Shown here piece by piece: positions 8,188 to 15,162 of a stretch of 40,857 nt of DNA; the stretch's first letter is position 1; each line of letters starts with the position of its first letter. The notes under the pieces are model-generated. The model was not told the origin of the DNA. It saw nothing but the letters and a program-made list of their open reading frames with translations, and made no database searches. The stretch comes from Catenulispora sp. MAP5-51 (GTDB lineage Bacteria > Actinomycetota > Actinomycetes > Streptomycetales > Catenulisporaceae), in assembly GCF_041261205.1 (NCBI RefSeq), contig NZ_JBGCCH010000052.1:1-40857 (forward strand). The letters run 5' to 3'. A program made the position numbers and the translations under genes.

Positions 8188-9417
8188 GTGGGCAAGTTCA
8201 GCAAGCTCAGTCACGAAGCGCTCTTCCTGGGCCGGGTCGAGCGACAGGGACGCCACAGGTGGACCAGGTCATCGGCGGATGCGCTGCCGGGCGCCGACGA
8301 GGCGGTGCTCTGCCCTGGCGGCAAGGCGCCGCACATCATGACGTTCGCGCCGCACCGATCGGGGCGGGACCGCTCCTGCGTGGTCCCGAACTTGCTGAAC
8401 TACACCGGTCAGGCCGTCGTCCTGGACATCGACGGCAGGGCGTACGCGGCCACCGCCGATGCACGCCGTGCGCTGGGACAGCAGGTGATGAGACTGGACC
8501 CGTTCGGTCTGATCGCACCGGCCGGCCACACCTACACGCCCGTCGACTGGATCCAGGCGCCGAGCCAAGAGATCTTCTCCGAGGAATGCCGGAACGTCGC
8601 GGAGCTGTTCTCCCGCGGCCCGTCATTCGGCGACCTCACGGAGAGCGACACCATCGGGCTGCTCGGCGCGATCATCGGTTACCTTTACGTGGTCCCGGAA
8701 AAGAAGGTCAACGATCTCTACGACATCTTGCTGACCGATGACGTCGTCTACTCCCTGGCTGTAGTCCTGGACACCATCGGGAAAAAACTCTCCGTGAGTA
8801 CCTATTCGGAAATTGCCAGCTTCTTGAACAAGGAAGACAAGGCACGTACTCGCATCCTGGCCAGAGCTGCCGCACGGTTCAAGGTTCTCAGCAGTCTGGA
8901 GGTGGAGGCGGCCATGGCCGGGTCGGATTTCATGTTCCCATCCGACCGGCCCGTGACCGTCTATGTCATCGTCCCGGCAGAGCGCGTCACGATGTATGCC
9001 ACGCTCCTGCGCGTCTGGATCGGCGGCCTGCTGGCCAACGCCCTGCGTGCGCCGGACCCGGCTGTGCCGTCCCTTTTCCTCCTCGACCACTGCGCGGAAC
9101 TTCTGCCGTTCCCGCAACTGGAGGCCGCGTACGCGACGATGTCGCATCGCAAAGTGCGGATCTGGTCGTTCTGGAACGACGTGAGCCAGCTTCGCGCCGG
9201 GTACCCCCGCGGCTGGCCCGCCATGATCGCCGGCAGCGGGGCCGTCCAGGTGTTCGGCACCGGCGATCCGGAAGCCGCCGCCGAGGCCGCCACCGTCCTC
9301 GGCCTGCCTCCGGATGAGATCCGGTCGCTCGGTGCGCAGGACCAGATCGTCCGGCTCGACGGTGCGCCGCGCCGCCTGCGGCGGCTCAGCATGGCCGGCG
9401 GCGCGCCACCTCGGTAG
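8188..9417 (+). CDS. VirD4/TraG-like protein with degenerate Walker motifs (copy B)
   Basis: 409 residues, paralogous along its whole length to the protein at 6570-7778. The P-loop position reads APHRSGRDRS (54-63), lacking the lysine of a functional Walker A, and the Walker B position reads LLDHCAEL (298-305) instead of LLDEF. The two copies share SG.DRS, PNLL.Y.G, VVLD.DG, G..V.RLDPFG and the 'W.DV.QLRA' element, so the degenerate residues are inherited rather than random decay. No membrane helix or relaxase gene is nearby, so conjugation is unlikely. The GTG start lies 5 bp after the DUF2610-like stop with no strong Shine-Dalgarno, suggesting coupled translation. Codons at 8740-8840 are less GC-rich than typical for the window. 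Confidence 0.85.
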   Translation: MGKFSKLSHEALFLGRVERQGRHRWTRSSADALPGADEAVLCPGGKAPHIMTFAPHRSGRDRSCVVPNLLNYTGQAVVLDIDGRAYAATADARRALGQQVMRLDPFGLIAPAGHTYTPVDWIQAPSQEIFSEECRNVAELFSRGPSFGDLTESDTIGLLGAIIGYLYVVPEKKVNDLYDILLTDDVVYSLAVVLDTIGKKLSVSTYSEIASFLNKEDKARTRILARAAARFKVLSSLEVEAAMAGSDFMFPSDRPVTVYVIVPAERVTMYATLLRVWIGGLLANALRAPDPAVPSLFLLDHCAELLPFPQLEAAYATMSHRKVRIWSFWNDVSQLRAGYPRGWPAMIAGSGAVQVFGTGDPEAAAEAATVLGLPPDEIRSLGAQDQIVRLDGAPRRLRRLSMAGGAPPR

Positions 9418-9427
9418 CGGCGCGCCT

Positions 9428-9458
9428 GGCCGCGGTCGGCACGGAATCGTCCGCGGCC
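9428..9458. terminator. candidate bidirectional hairpin between convergent genes
   Basis: GGCCGCGG (9428-9435) and CCGCGGCC (9451-9458) form an 8-bp stem with a 15-nt loop. It lies between the stops of VirD4-like copy B and the small helical protein. There is no U-tract, as is common in actinobacteria. Confidence 0.5.
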
Positions 9459-9461
9459 GCG

Positions 9462-9878
9462 TCAATCGGTCGGCGTCGCGCTTTCGCCGGTGATGGTGAT
9501 GTCCCGGCCGGCGACCAGGGCGTCGCGCCCGGCCACGATGTGCTGGCTGTGCCCACCGCGCGGGGCGGCGCCGGCCACGATCGCCGCCACTTCCTCGGCG
9601 AGCTCGGGGTCCTGTGTCAGGGCTTTGCGAATGGCCACCCGGAACTGAACGACCATGTCGTCATCGTCGGGATGCGCCACGACGTCCTCGATCACGGCGG
9701 GCAGCGCCTCGCCTTCCTTCCTGCGTCCGAAGATCCGTTGCAGGACCTGCAGACCGGCCTTGATGGTCACGTCGGCGACGTCTTCCCAGGCCTTGGCCAG
9801 AACGGCTCTGCCGTATATGCCGATCGCGGCCACCGCGATCGGTGCAGTCTCCGTCGCCAGCGCGATTTCCCCGCCCAT
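9462..9878 (-). CDS. small helical protein with C-terminal AGRD motif; candidate effector partner of the NACHT protein
   Basis: 138 residues. The N-terminal 100 are predicted helical by eye, with a hydrophobic stretch APIAVAAIGIYGRAVLAKAW (12-31) and a charged middle. Residues 116-130 are AGRDALVAGRDITIT, matching 11 of 15 positions of AGRDVQVAGRDVNIT at residues 18-32 of the NACHT protein, which lies 3 kb away. Known bacterial amyloid signalling sequences are short motifs at the C-terminus of a helical (Bell-type) effector and the N-terminus of an NLR encoded nearby; this pair has the same layout. ATG 9878 has AGGGGGG upstream on the minus strand. Membrane-targeting cell death is an inference; no catalytic residues are seen. 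Confidence 0.8.
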   Translation of the reverse strand: MGGEIALATETAPIAVAAIGIYGRAVLAKAWEDVADVTIKAGLQVLQRIFGRRKEGEALPAVIEDVVAHPDDDDMVVQFRVAIRKALTQDPELAEEVAAIVAGAAPRGGHSQHIVAGRDALVAGRDITITGESATPTD

Positions 9879-9982
9879 CCGAACCCCCCTGCGCCACGGT
9901 TACCCGACGTAGCCAGAATATCGCCGAAACCGCCCACAGCGCGCACCGATCGCGGCACTGGCCGCGCCACCGCGACCCCAAG

Positions 9983-9988
9983 TACTCT
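9983..9988 (+). promoter_or_regulatory. candidate -10 box for a leaderless transcript
   Basis: TACTCT ends 6 nt before ATG 9995, so transcription would begin at or next to the start codon. No Shine-Dalgarno sequence is present. Confidence 0.45.
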
Positions 9989-9994
9989 CGGCGG

Positions 9995-10759
9995 ATGAAC
10001 GATCGCCGGGATCCCGGGGCTCAGCGTGCCGCCGGGGCACATTTGCCGCACCTCAACCAGCACGTGCCGGGCCTGCACTGGGAGCTCGGCAAGTTGCCGG
10101 GCTGGCTGCGCGAGACCGCCGGGGAGCGGCGGTGGCCGGTGACCATCGGGGTCGTGCTGGCCATCGTGATGCAGGTGGTGCTTCCCGACCGGTACGCCCT
10201 GCAGCCCAAGCTGCTGCTGCCCGTGCTCGAAGTCCTGCTGCTGGTCGGGCTCGTGGCCGCCAATCCGGTCCGGTTCCAGCGCGAGCACCCGATCGTGCGG
10301 TGGATGTCGCTGTGCATGACGCTGTCCATCGCGGTCGCGAACCTCACCTCGATAGCCAGGCTGATCAACGAGATCCTGCATCACAAGGCGGGATCTCCGA
10401 GCGTCGACGCCGTCACGCTGCTCGGCTCGGGCCTGGCGATATGGGTCACCAACGTCGTGGTCTTCGCGCTGATCTACTGGGAGTTCGACCGCGGCGGGCC
10501 GTTCTCGCGCGCTGCGGCTCGCAATCCGTACCCTGACTTCCTCTTCGCGCAGATGACGGATCCGTCCAAGGCGTCCCCGGACTGGGAGGCGACCTTCGTC
10601 GACTACGCCTACCTCTCGTTCACCAACTCCACGGCGTTCTCGCCGACGGACACCCTGCCGATGTCCTCGTGGGCGAAGATGACGATGATGCTCCAGTCGG
10701 GCGTGTCGCTGGTGACCATCGCGCTCGTGGCGGCGCGCGCCGTCAACATCCTCAACTGA
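9995..10759 (+). CDS. DUF1345-like multi-pass membrane protein
   Basis: 254 residues with about five hydrophobic segments: WPVTIGVVLAIVMQVVL near residue 48, the LLLPVLEVLLLVGLVAA segment near 72, one near 105, one near 145 (LAIWVTNVVVFALIYW) and the C-terminal MLQSGVSLVTIALVAARAVN. Between the last two lies YLSFTNSTAFSPTDTLPMSSWAK. A 'y.SFTn.tafsptD..p...wak' element followed by a terminal helix ending in AVNIL is typical of DUF1345-related membrane proteins and may form a re-entrant loop. No function is established for the family. ATG 9995 is chosen over the longer frame from 9842 because of the -10 box and the hydrophilic start. It is divergent from the candidate effector gene, but I see nothing else linking it to the NACHT locus. 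Confidence 0.82.
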   Translation: MNDRRDPGAQRAAGAHLPHLNQHVPGLHWELGKLPGWLRETAGERRWPVTIGVVLAIVMQVVLPDRYALQPKLLLPVLEVLLLVGLVAANPVRFQREHPIVRWMSLCMTLSIAVANLTSIARLINEILHHKAGSPSVDAVTLLGSGLAIWVTNVVVFALIYWEFDRGGPFSRAAARNPYPDFLFAQMTDPSKASPDWEATFVDYAYLSFTNSTAFSPTDTLPMSSWAKMTMMLQSGVSLVTIALVAARAVNILN

Positions 10760-10793
10760 CCGCGATCGGCACGCCGGGGGGCGCTATCAGCGG

Positions 10794-10997
10794 CTATCGT
10801 CCCAGTTCCTCCAGCGCGGCCCTGCGTCCCCTCGTGTAGCTGTTGAGCATGCCCCGGACCTTATGGGCCCGCTGGCCCGCGGGCTCCCAGGGAGTCGTCG
10901 GCGCCGGACTGTCGGGTTCTTTGCCGGCGATCTTCGCAGCGCGGCCGTCGTACACGACGCCGCCGCCTGAAGTCACCGCGCTTTCGATGCGTGCCAT
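10794..10997 (-). CDS. possible small hypothetical protein
   Basis: A 67-residue reading frame starting MARIESAVTSGGGVVYDGRAAKIAG, basic at its C-terminus. Its composition looks more protein-like than the overlapping plus-strand frame. It has no recognisable domain and only a weak Shine-Dalgarno (CCAGG). A 22-bp AT-rich dyad lies 50 bp upstream. I do not recognise it; it may not be a gene. Confidence 0.35.
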   Translation of the reverse strand: MARIESAVTSGGGVVYDGRAAKIAGKEPDSPAPTTPWEPAGQRAHKVRGMLNSYTRGRRAALEELGR

Positions 10998-11046
10998 GCC
11001 TGGATCTTGGCGCACGGCGGCATCGCATCCCGGGTTCCGCGGCATC

Positions 11047-11068
11047 GAATCACTAATTAGAGTGAATC
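11047..11068. promoter_or_regulatory. AT-rich dyad upstream of lacI-type gene
   Basis: GAATCACT and AGTGAATC are inverted around a 6-bp AATTAG centre (7 of 8 positions pair). It is one of the few AT-rich stretches here, and lies between the small minus-strand frame and the LacI gene. It could be an operator or a promoter element for either. Confidence 0.4.
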
Positions 11069-11177
11069 TCTGTTCGGGGTCTTGCCCCTGGCGGGGAGCC
11101 TTGCCGGCGTTCACGGGCGCGTCCCGCGAGCCGACGGCCCCCGTCCGGCCCTTCCCCGCATGTTGTAGAAGGCATGT

Positions 11178-12206
11178 ATGGCTCCCACCTTGAAGGACGT
11201 GGCCGCGCTCGCCGGCGTCTCGATCAAGACCGTGTCGAACGTGGTGAACGGGTACGGCTTCGTCAAGGCCGAGAACCGGCGCCGGGTCGAGGAGGCCCTG
11301 AAGGCCACGGGGTACCGGCCCAACGTCGGGGCCCGCAACCTGCGGCGCGGCCGCACCGGCTGCATCGCCATGATCGTGCCCGAGCTCGGCGTGCCCTATT
11401 TCGGCGAGTTGGTGAGCCTGGTCATCACCGCCGCGGCCGATCGGGACTGGAACGTGCTGATCGAGCAGACCCAGGGCGTGCGCGAGCGGGAACGGGAAGC
11501 GCTGTCCGCGCTGGGGCCGCACATCGTCGACGGGGCGATCCTGAGTCCGGAGGCGCTCACCGCCGACGATCTGACGGCCGGCGATCCGGGCGTGCCCTTC
11601 GTCATCCTCGGCGAGCACTGGCTGCCGGCCTCGGCCGACCGCGTCGCGATCGACAACGTCGCCGCGGCCAGGGCTGCGGTGAGCCATCTGGCCGGGCTCG
11701 GACGGCGGCGGATCGCCGCGATCGGCACCAACCCGGCCCGCGGCACCGCGGCGCTGCGGTTGCGCGGATACCGGGAGGCGCTGGCCGAGGCCGGGCTGGA
11801 GTACCGCGAGGAACTGGTGGTGCCGGCGGCGAAGTACCACCGGCGCGACGGCGCGCAGGCGATGGCCGAGCTGCTCGACCTGCCGCAGCCGCCGGACGCG
11901 GTGTTCTGCTTCAACGACCTGCTCGCGATGGGCGCGCTGCGCACGGCCGCCGACCGCGGCCTGTGGGTGCCCGACGACGTGGCCGTCGCGGGGTTCGACA
12001 ACATCGAGGAGGCGGCGTACGCCCACCCTCGGCTGACCACCGTCGCCCCGGACAAGCAGGCCATCGCCGAGACCGCGGTGGAGTTGCTCAGCAAGCGCAC
12101 CGGCGGCGGGGACGGCCCGGAACCGCGAGACGTCGTCGCCCCGTTCCGGCTGGAAGTGCGGGGGAGTACCCGGCCGCGCGGGCCGATATCAGGGCCGCGT
12201 CCGTGA
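11178..12206 (+). CDS. LacI-family transcriptional regulator
   Basis: 342 residues, the usual LacI length. Residues 4-24 form the helix-turn-helix (LKDVAALAGVSIKTVSNVVN), followed by the hinge helix YRPNVGARNLRRGRT. The periplasmic-binding-protein-like sensor domain spans about 60-330, with IAMIVPELGVPYFGELV, AVSHLAGLGRRRIAAIG and DAVFCFNDLLAMGALR as typical elements. The start is ATG 11178 with GAAGG (11168-11172) 5 nt upstream. It most likely represses the glutaminase/lectin gene immediately downstream: two copies of a LacI-type site bracket the intergenic region, one 3 bp after this gene. The effector is probably a sugar, but nothing in the sequence identifies it. Confidence 0.95.
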   Translation: MAPTLKDVAALAGVSIKTVSNVVNGYGFVKAENRRRVEEALKATGYRPNVGARNLRRGRTGCIAMIVPELGVPYFGELVSLVITAAADRDWNVLIEQTQGVREREREALSALGPHIVDGAILSPEALTADDLTAGDPGVPFVILGEHWLPASADRVAIDNVAAARAAVSHLAGLGRRRIAAIGTNPARGTAALRLRGYREALAEAGLEYREELVVPAAKYHRRDGAQAMAELLDLPQPPDAVFCFNDLLAMGALRTAADRGLWVPDDVAVAGFDNIEEAAYAHPRLTTVAPDKQAIAETAVELLSKRTGGGDGPEPRDVVAPFRLEVRGSTRPRGPISGPRP

Positions 12207-12209
12207 TGC

Positions 12210-12225
12210 CAACGTTGTAAAAATC
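12210..12225 (-). promoter_or_regulatory. LacI-type operator, copy 1
   Basis: Read on the minus strand this is GATTTTTACAACGTTG, identical over 16 bp to the site at 12399-12414 on the plus strand. Its core CAACGTTG is a palindrome with the central CG typical of LacI-family operators. It lies 3 bp past the LacI stop codon. Confidence 0.7.
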
Positions 12226-12398
12226 CCCGCGCGGCACTGCCGATTCCGCCCGGAGTTCCTTCGCGGAGGGGGTTTACAGGTAGGCCTCAGAGTGCTGTCA
12301 TGATGCTGATTCGTTGAGGTCGCAGACCTTTGCACACCGACCGTCGGCCGACCCCACCGCCGGTGCGTCGGTTGCCGTTCCCAGGCACTGGTTCGGTT

Positions 12399-12415
12399 GA
12401 TTTTTACAACGTTGT
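12399..12415 (+). promoter_or_regulatory. LacI-type operator, copy 2
   Basis: GATTTTTACAACGTTGT contains the perfect 10-bp palindrome ACAACGTTGT (12406-12415). It is 72 bp upstream of the GTG of the glutaminase-family gene, where it would block transcription. The inverted copy is 189 bp away, a spacing that would allow looping by a LacI tetramer or paired dimers. Confidence 0.75.
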
Positions 12416-12486
12416 ATTTATGACGGCCGGCTCATGCCCGTACGACGGCCCCACCTTCCTTGTCCCCGCCCGAAGGGAACGTCGCA

Positions 12487-15066
12487 GTGTTCGAAAGAGA
12501 ACCGTATGCCTCCCGCCGAGACGTGTTCCGCTGGATCGGTGCCGCCGCGGCCGTCTCCGGCTCCGGTGTGTTCGCAGCCCTCGCTCCGGCCGGCAACGCC
12601 CAGGCGGCCGCCGCTCTCGCCGCCCCCGCCGCCTCAACCTTCACCCCGCTGCGCCCGCCCGCCGTGCCACTCGCGGTGCGCTCTCCGTACCTGAGCACCT
12701 GGCAGGCCGCGGACACGCTGGCCGGCACCTGGTCGACGTTCTGGAACGGCCACGTCAACGCCTTCTGCGGCATCGCCCGGATCGACGGCGCCGGATGGCT
12801 GTTCTGCGGCGCGCCGAGCTCCTCGATCGTGCCGAACACCATGACCCAGACCGCGCTCCAGGTCACCGCGACGCGTTCGATCTACACGTTCACCGGCGGC
12901 GGGGTCACCCTGACGGTGACCTTCTTCTCGCCGGTGGACCTGAACAACCTGCAACGCCAGTGTGTGCCGTTCAGCTACGTGAGCATGCAGGCCGTCTCGA
13001 ACGACGGCCGGACCCACAGCGTCCAGCTGCACCTGGACATCTCCGCCGAGTGGACGCACGGGGACGTGACACAGCAGGTGACCTGGTCGCAGCAGACCAC
13101 CCGCGCGGGCAACCCGGCCCTGGGCTTCGCCCCGGCGAGCCCGTCGGTCCTGGCCGAATACGGGGACCAGGCGTCCTGGGGCACCTCGGTACTGGCCACC
13201 TCTGGCGGCACCGGGGTGAGCTGGCAGATCGGTGCGGACACTGTGGTGCGCGCGCAGGCCGTGTCGCAGGGGTCGCTGACCGGCACCTCGGATTCCAACC
13301 AGCCGCGGGCGATCGACAACAACTGGCCGGTGCTCGGCCTGACCAAGGACCTCGGCACGGTCTCGGCGTCCCCTTCGGCGCCCTTCCACCTCGCCGTCGG
13401 CCATGTGCGCAACCCCGGCCTGAGCTACCTCGGGACGAACCTGCCGCCGTGGTGGACGACGTACTGGGGGCCGTGGACCGACATGGTCGACTGGTTCCTG
13501 GCCGACCACGACCCGGCGCTGACGGCGGCCACCGCGCTGGAGACGCAGATCCAGAACGACGCCACCGCGGCGGTCGGCGGCGGAAGCGTCGGCACCGACT
13601 ACGCGGCGCTGTGCGCGCTGGCCCTGCGGCAGGCGGTCGGCGGGACGGAGCTGGTGAACCGCAACGGCGCGCCGTGGGCGTTCCTGAAGGAGATCTCCTC
13701 CGACGGCAACGTCTCCACGATCGACGTCACCTATCCGGCGTTCCCGGTGTTCGCCTACCTGTCGCCGTCCTACTTCCAGCTGCTCCTGGAACCGATCCTC
13801 GAGTACTGCGAACACGGCGGCTGGCCGAAGACCTTCGCCGTGCACGACCTGGGCTCCAGCTATCCGAACGCCGCCGGGCACAACGACGGCAACGAGGAGG
13901 ACATGCCGGTCGAGGAGTCCGCCAACATGCTGATCATGACGGCGGCGCTGCTCCAGCGGCTGCCCGCGGCCGGCGCGGCGTCCTTCGCGCAGGCGCACTA
14001 CGGGATCTTGAAGCAGTGGGCCGACTACCTGGTCGGCAACGCCCTGGACCCGGCGAACCAGAACCAGACCGACGACTTCACCGGGTTCATCGCGCACAGC
14101 GCGAACCTCGCGCTCAAGGGCATCATCGGCATCGGGGCGATGGGGGTCGTCGCGGGCTTGGCCGGAAACGCTTCCGATCAGGCCTCCTACACCTCCACAG
14201 CCCGGTCCTACATCAGCCAGTGGGTGAGCAAGGGCGAGGACCCGGCGTACACCAACCTGGACCTGGCCTACGGTTCGGCGAACACCTGGAGTCTGAAGTA
14301 CAACGGCTTCCCGGACCAGGTGCTCGGCCTGGACCTGGTGCCGTTGGGCATCGCCGCCCAGGAGGCCGGCTGGTACCAGCAGCACGCCGGGACCTACGGC
14401 GTGCTGCTGGACCCCCGCAACGACTACACCAAGGCCGACTGGGAGCTGTGGACCGCGGCGTGGCTCCGCGACCAGGGTGCCATCCGGGACACGCTGATCA
14501 CCGGCGTCTACGGCTTCGTGAACAGCTCGCCGCAGCGGGTGCCCTTCTCGGACTGGTACGTCGTGGCCAGCGGGGCGCAGCAGGGCTTCCAGAACCGGCC
14601 GGTCGTGGGCGGCATGTTCTCACTGGTCGTACCACGAGCGCCCAGCACCACGTCCTGGCAGCGGATCCAGAACAGCAACAGCGGCAAGCTGCTGGCCGTC
14701 TCCACCATGTCCCTGGCCGACTCGGCGAACGTCACGCAGTGGTCCGACAACGGCACTGTGGACCACGTGTGGACCGTGATCCACAATCCCGACGGCACCG
14801 TCCGGATCCAGAACCGCAACAGCGGCCGGGTGCTGGCGGTGAACAACCAGAGCCTGGACGACGGCGCCTTCGTCCAGCAGTACCAGGACAACGGCACGCC
14901 GGACCACCTGTGGCAGCTCATCGACGCCGGCGGCGGATGGTTCAAGATCCAGAACGTGCACAGCGGGAAGGTGATGGCGGTGTCCGGTGCCTCGACCGCC
15001 GACGGGGCCCAGGTGACGCAGTGGTCGGACAACGGGACCTCCGATCATCTGTGGCGCTTCATCTAA
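12487..15066 (+). CDS. secreted glutaminase-family protein (DUF4965/DUF5127/DUF1793) with ricin-type lectin domain
   Basis: 859 residues. The N-terminus has a twin-arginine signal (SRRDVFRWIG followed by an alanine-rich hydrophobic stretch ending near NAQAAA), so it is probably exported folded through Tat. The body has the layout of GtaA-like proteins: a beta-rich DUF5127 region (about 90-330), the DUF4965 region and a helical DUF1793 region (about 350-680) with WWTTYWGPWTDMVDWF, HDLGSSYPNAAGHNDGNEE and DWELWTAAW. The last 140 residues form three ricin-type beta-trefoil repeats, each with IQN..SG...AV and a (Q/Y)W/Y.DNGT.DH.W motif, likely to bind carbohydrate. GTG 12487 is chosen because GAAGGGA is 8 nt upstream; TTG 12460 is possible. 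Despite the 'glutaminase' name the substrate may be a glycan, and the neighbouring LacI regulator supports sugar control. Confidence 0.88.
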   Translation: MFEREPYASRRDVFRWIGAAAAVSGSGVFAALAPAGNAQAAAALAAPAASTFTPLRPPAVPLAVRSPYLSTWQAADTLAGTWSTFWNGHVNAFCGIARIDGAGWLFCGAPSSSIVPNTMTQTALQVTATRSIYTFTGGGVTLTVTFFSPVDLNNLQRQCVPFSYVSMQAVSNDGRTHSVQLHLDISAEWTHGDVTQQVTWSQQTTRAGNPALGFAPASPSVLAEYGDQASWGTSVLATSGGTGVSWQIGADTVVRAQAVSQGSLTGTSDSNQPRAIDNNWPVLGLTKDLGTVSASPSAPFHLAVGHVRNPGLSYLGTNLPPWWTTYWGPWTDMVDWFLADHDPALTAATALETQIQNDATAAVGGGSVGTDYAALCALALRQAVGGTELVNRNGAPWAFLKEISSDGNVSTIDVTYPAFPVFAYLSPSYFQLLLEPILEYCEHGGWPKTFAVHDLGSSYPNAAGHNDGNEEDMPVEESANMLIMTAALLQRLPAAGAASFAQAHYGILKQWADYLVGNALDPANQNQTDDFTGFIAHSANLALKGIIGIGAMGVVAGLAGNASDQASYTSTARSYISQWVSKGEDPAYTNLDLAYGSANTWSLKYNGFPDQVLGLDLVPLGIAAQEAGWYQQHAGTYGVLLDPRNDYTKADWELWTAAWLRDQGAIRDTLITGVYGFVNSSPQRVPFSDWYVVASGAQQGFQNRPVVGGMFSLVVPRAPSTTSWQRIQNSNSGKLLAVSTMSLADSANVTQWSDNGTVDHVWTVIHNPDGTVRIQNRNSGRVLAVNNQSLDDGAFVQQYQDNGTPDHLWQLIDAGGGWFKIQNVHSGKVMAVSGASTADGAQVTQWSDNGTSDHLWRFI

Positions 15067-15108
15067 AGATGCGGCGTTTCATTTGAGGATGTGGGTTTCA
15101 TCTGAGAA
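15050..15108 (+). repeat. triplicated gene tail of the glutaminase-family gene
   Basis: Three degenerate units of 20, 20 and 19 bp (15050-15069, 15070-15089, 15090-15108) repeat the last codons plus stop: TGTGGCGCTTCATCTAAAGA, TGCGGCGTTTCATTTGAGGA and a shorter third. Only the first is inside the gene. Confidence 0.85.
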
Positions 15109-15121
15109 CGGAGTCCACGGT

Positions 15122-15154
15122 GTGGCTGGCGGTGACCTTCGACTCGCCAGCCAC
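15122..15154. terminator. bidirectional hairpin between convergent genes
   Basis: GTGGCTGGCG (15122-15131) pairs perfectly with CGCCAGCCAC (15145-15154) around a 13-nt loop, just before the stop of the minus-strand membrane protein at 15163. Confidence 0.6.
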
Positions 15155-15162
15155 TCCAGCTG

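Noticed and set aside
6570-9417. Integrative conjugative element
   Set aside because: VirD4-like genes suggested it, but there is no relaxase, integrase, T4SS channel, attachment site or tRNA, and the ATPase motifs are dead.
10998-12026. Upstream part of the minus-strand frame opposite the LacI gene
   Set aside because: Shadow of the LacI coding sequence; only its last 67 codons (10794-10997) lie outside it and were kept as a weak candidate.
12460-12486. TTG start of the glutaminase-family protein
   Set aside because: No ribosome site at the right distance, whereas GTG 12487 has GAAGGGA 8 nt upstream and leaves a normal Tat signal.
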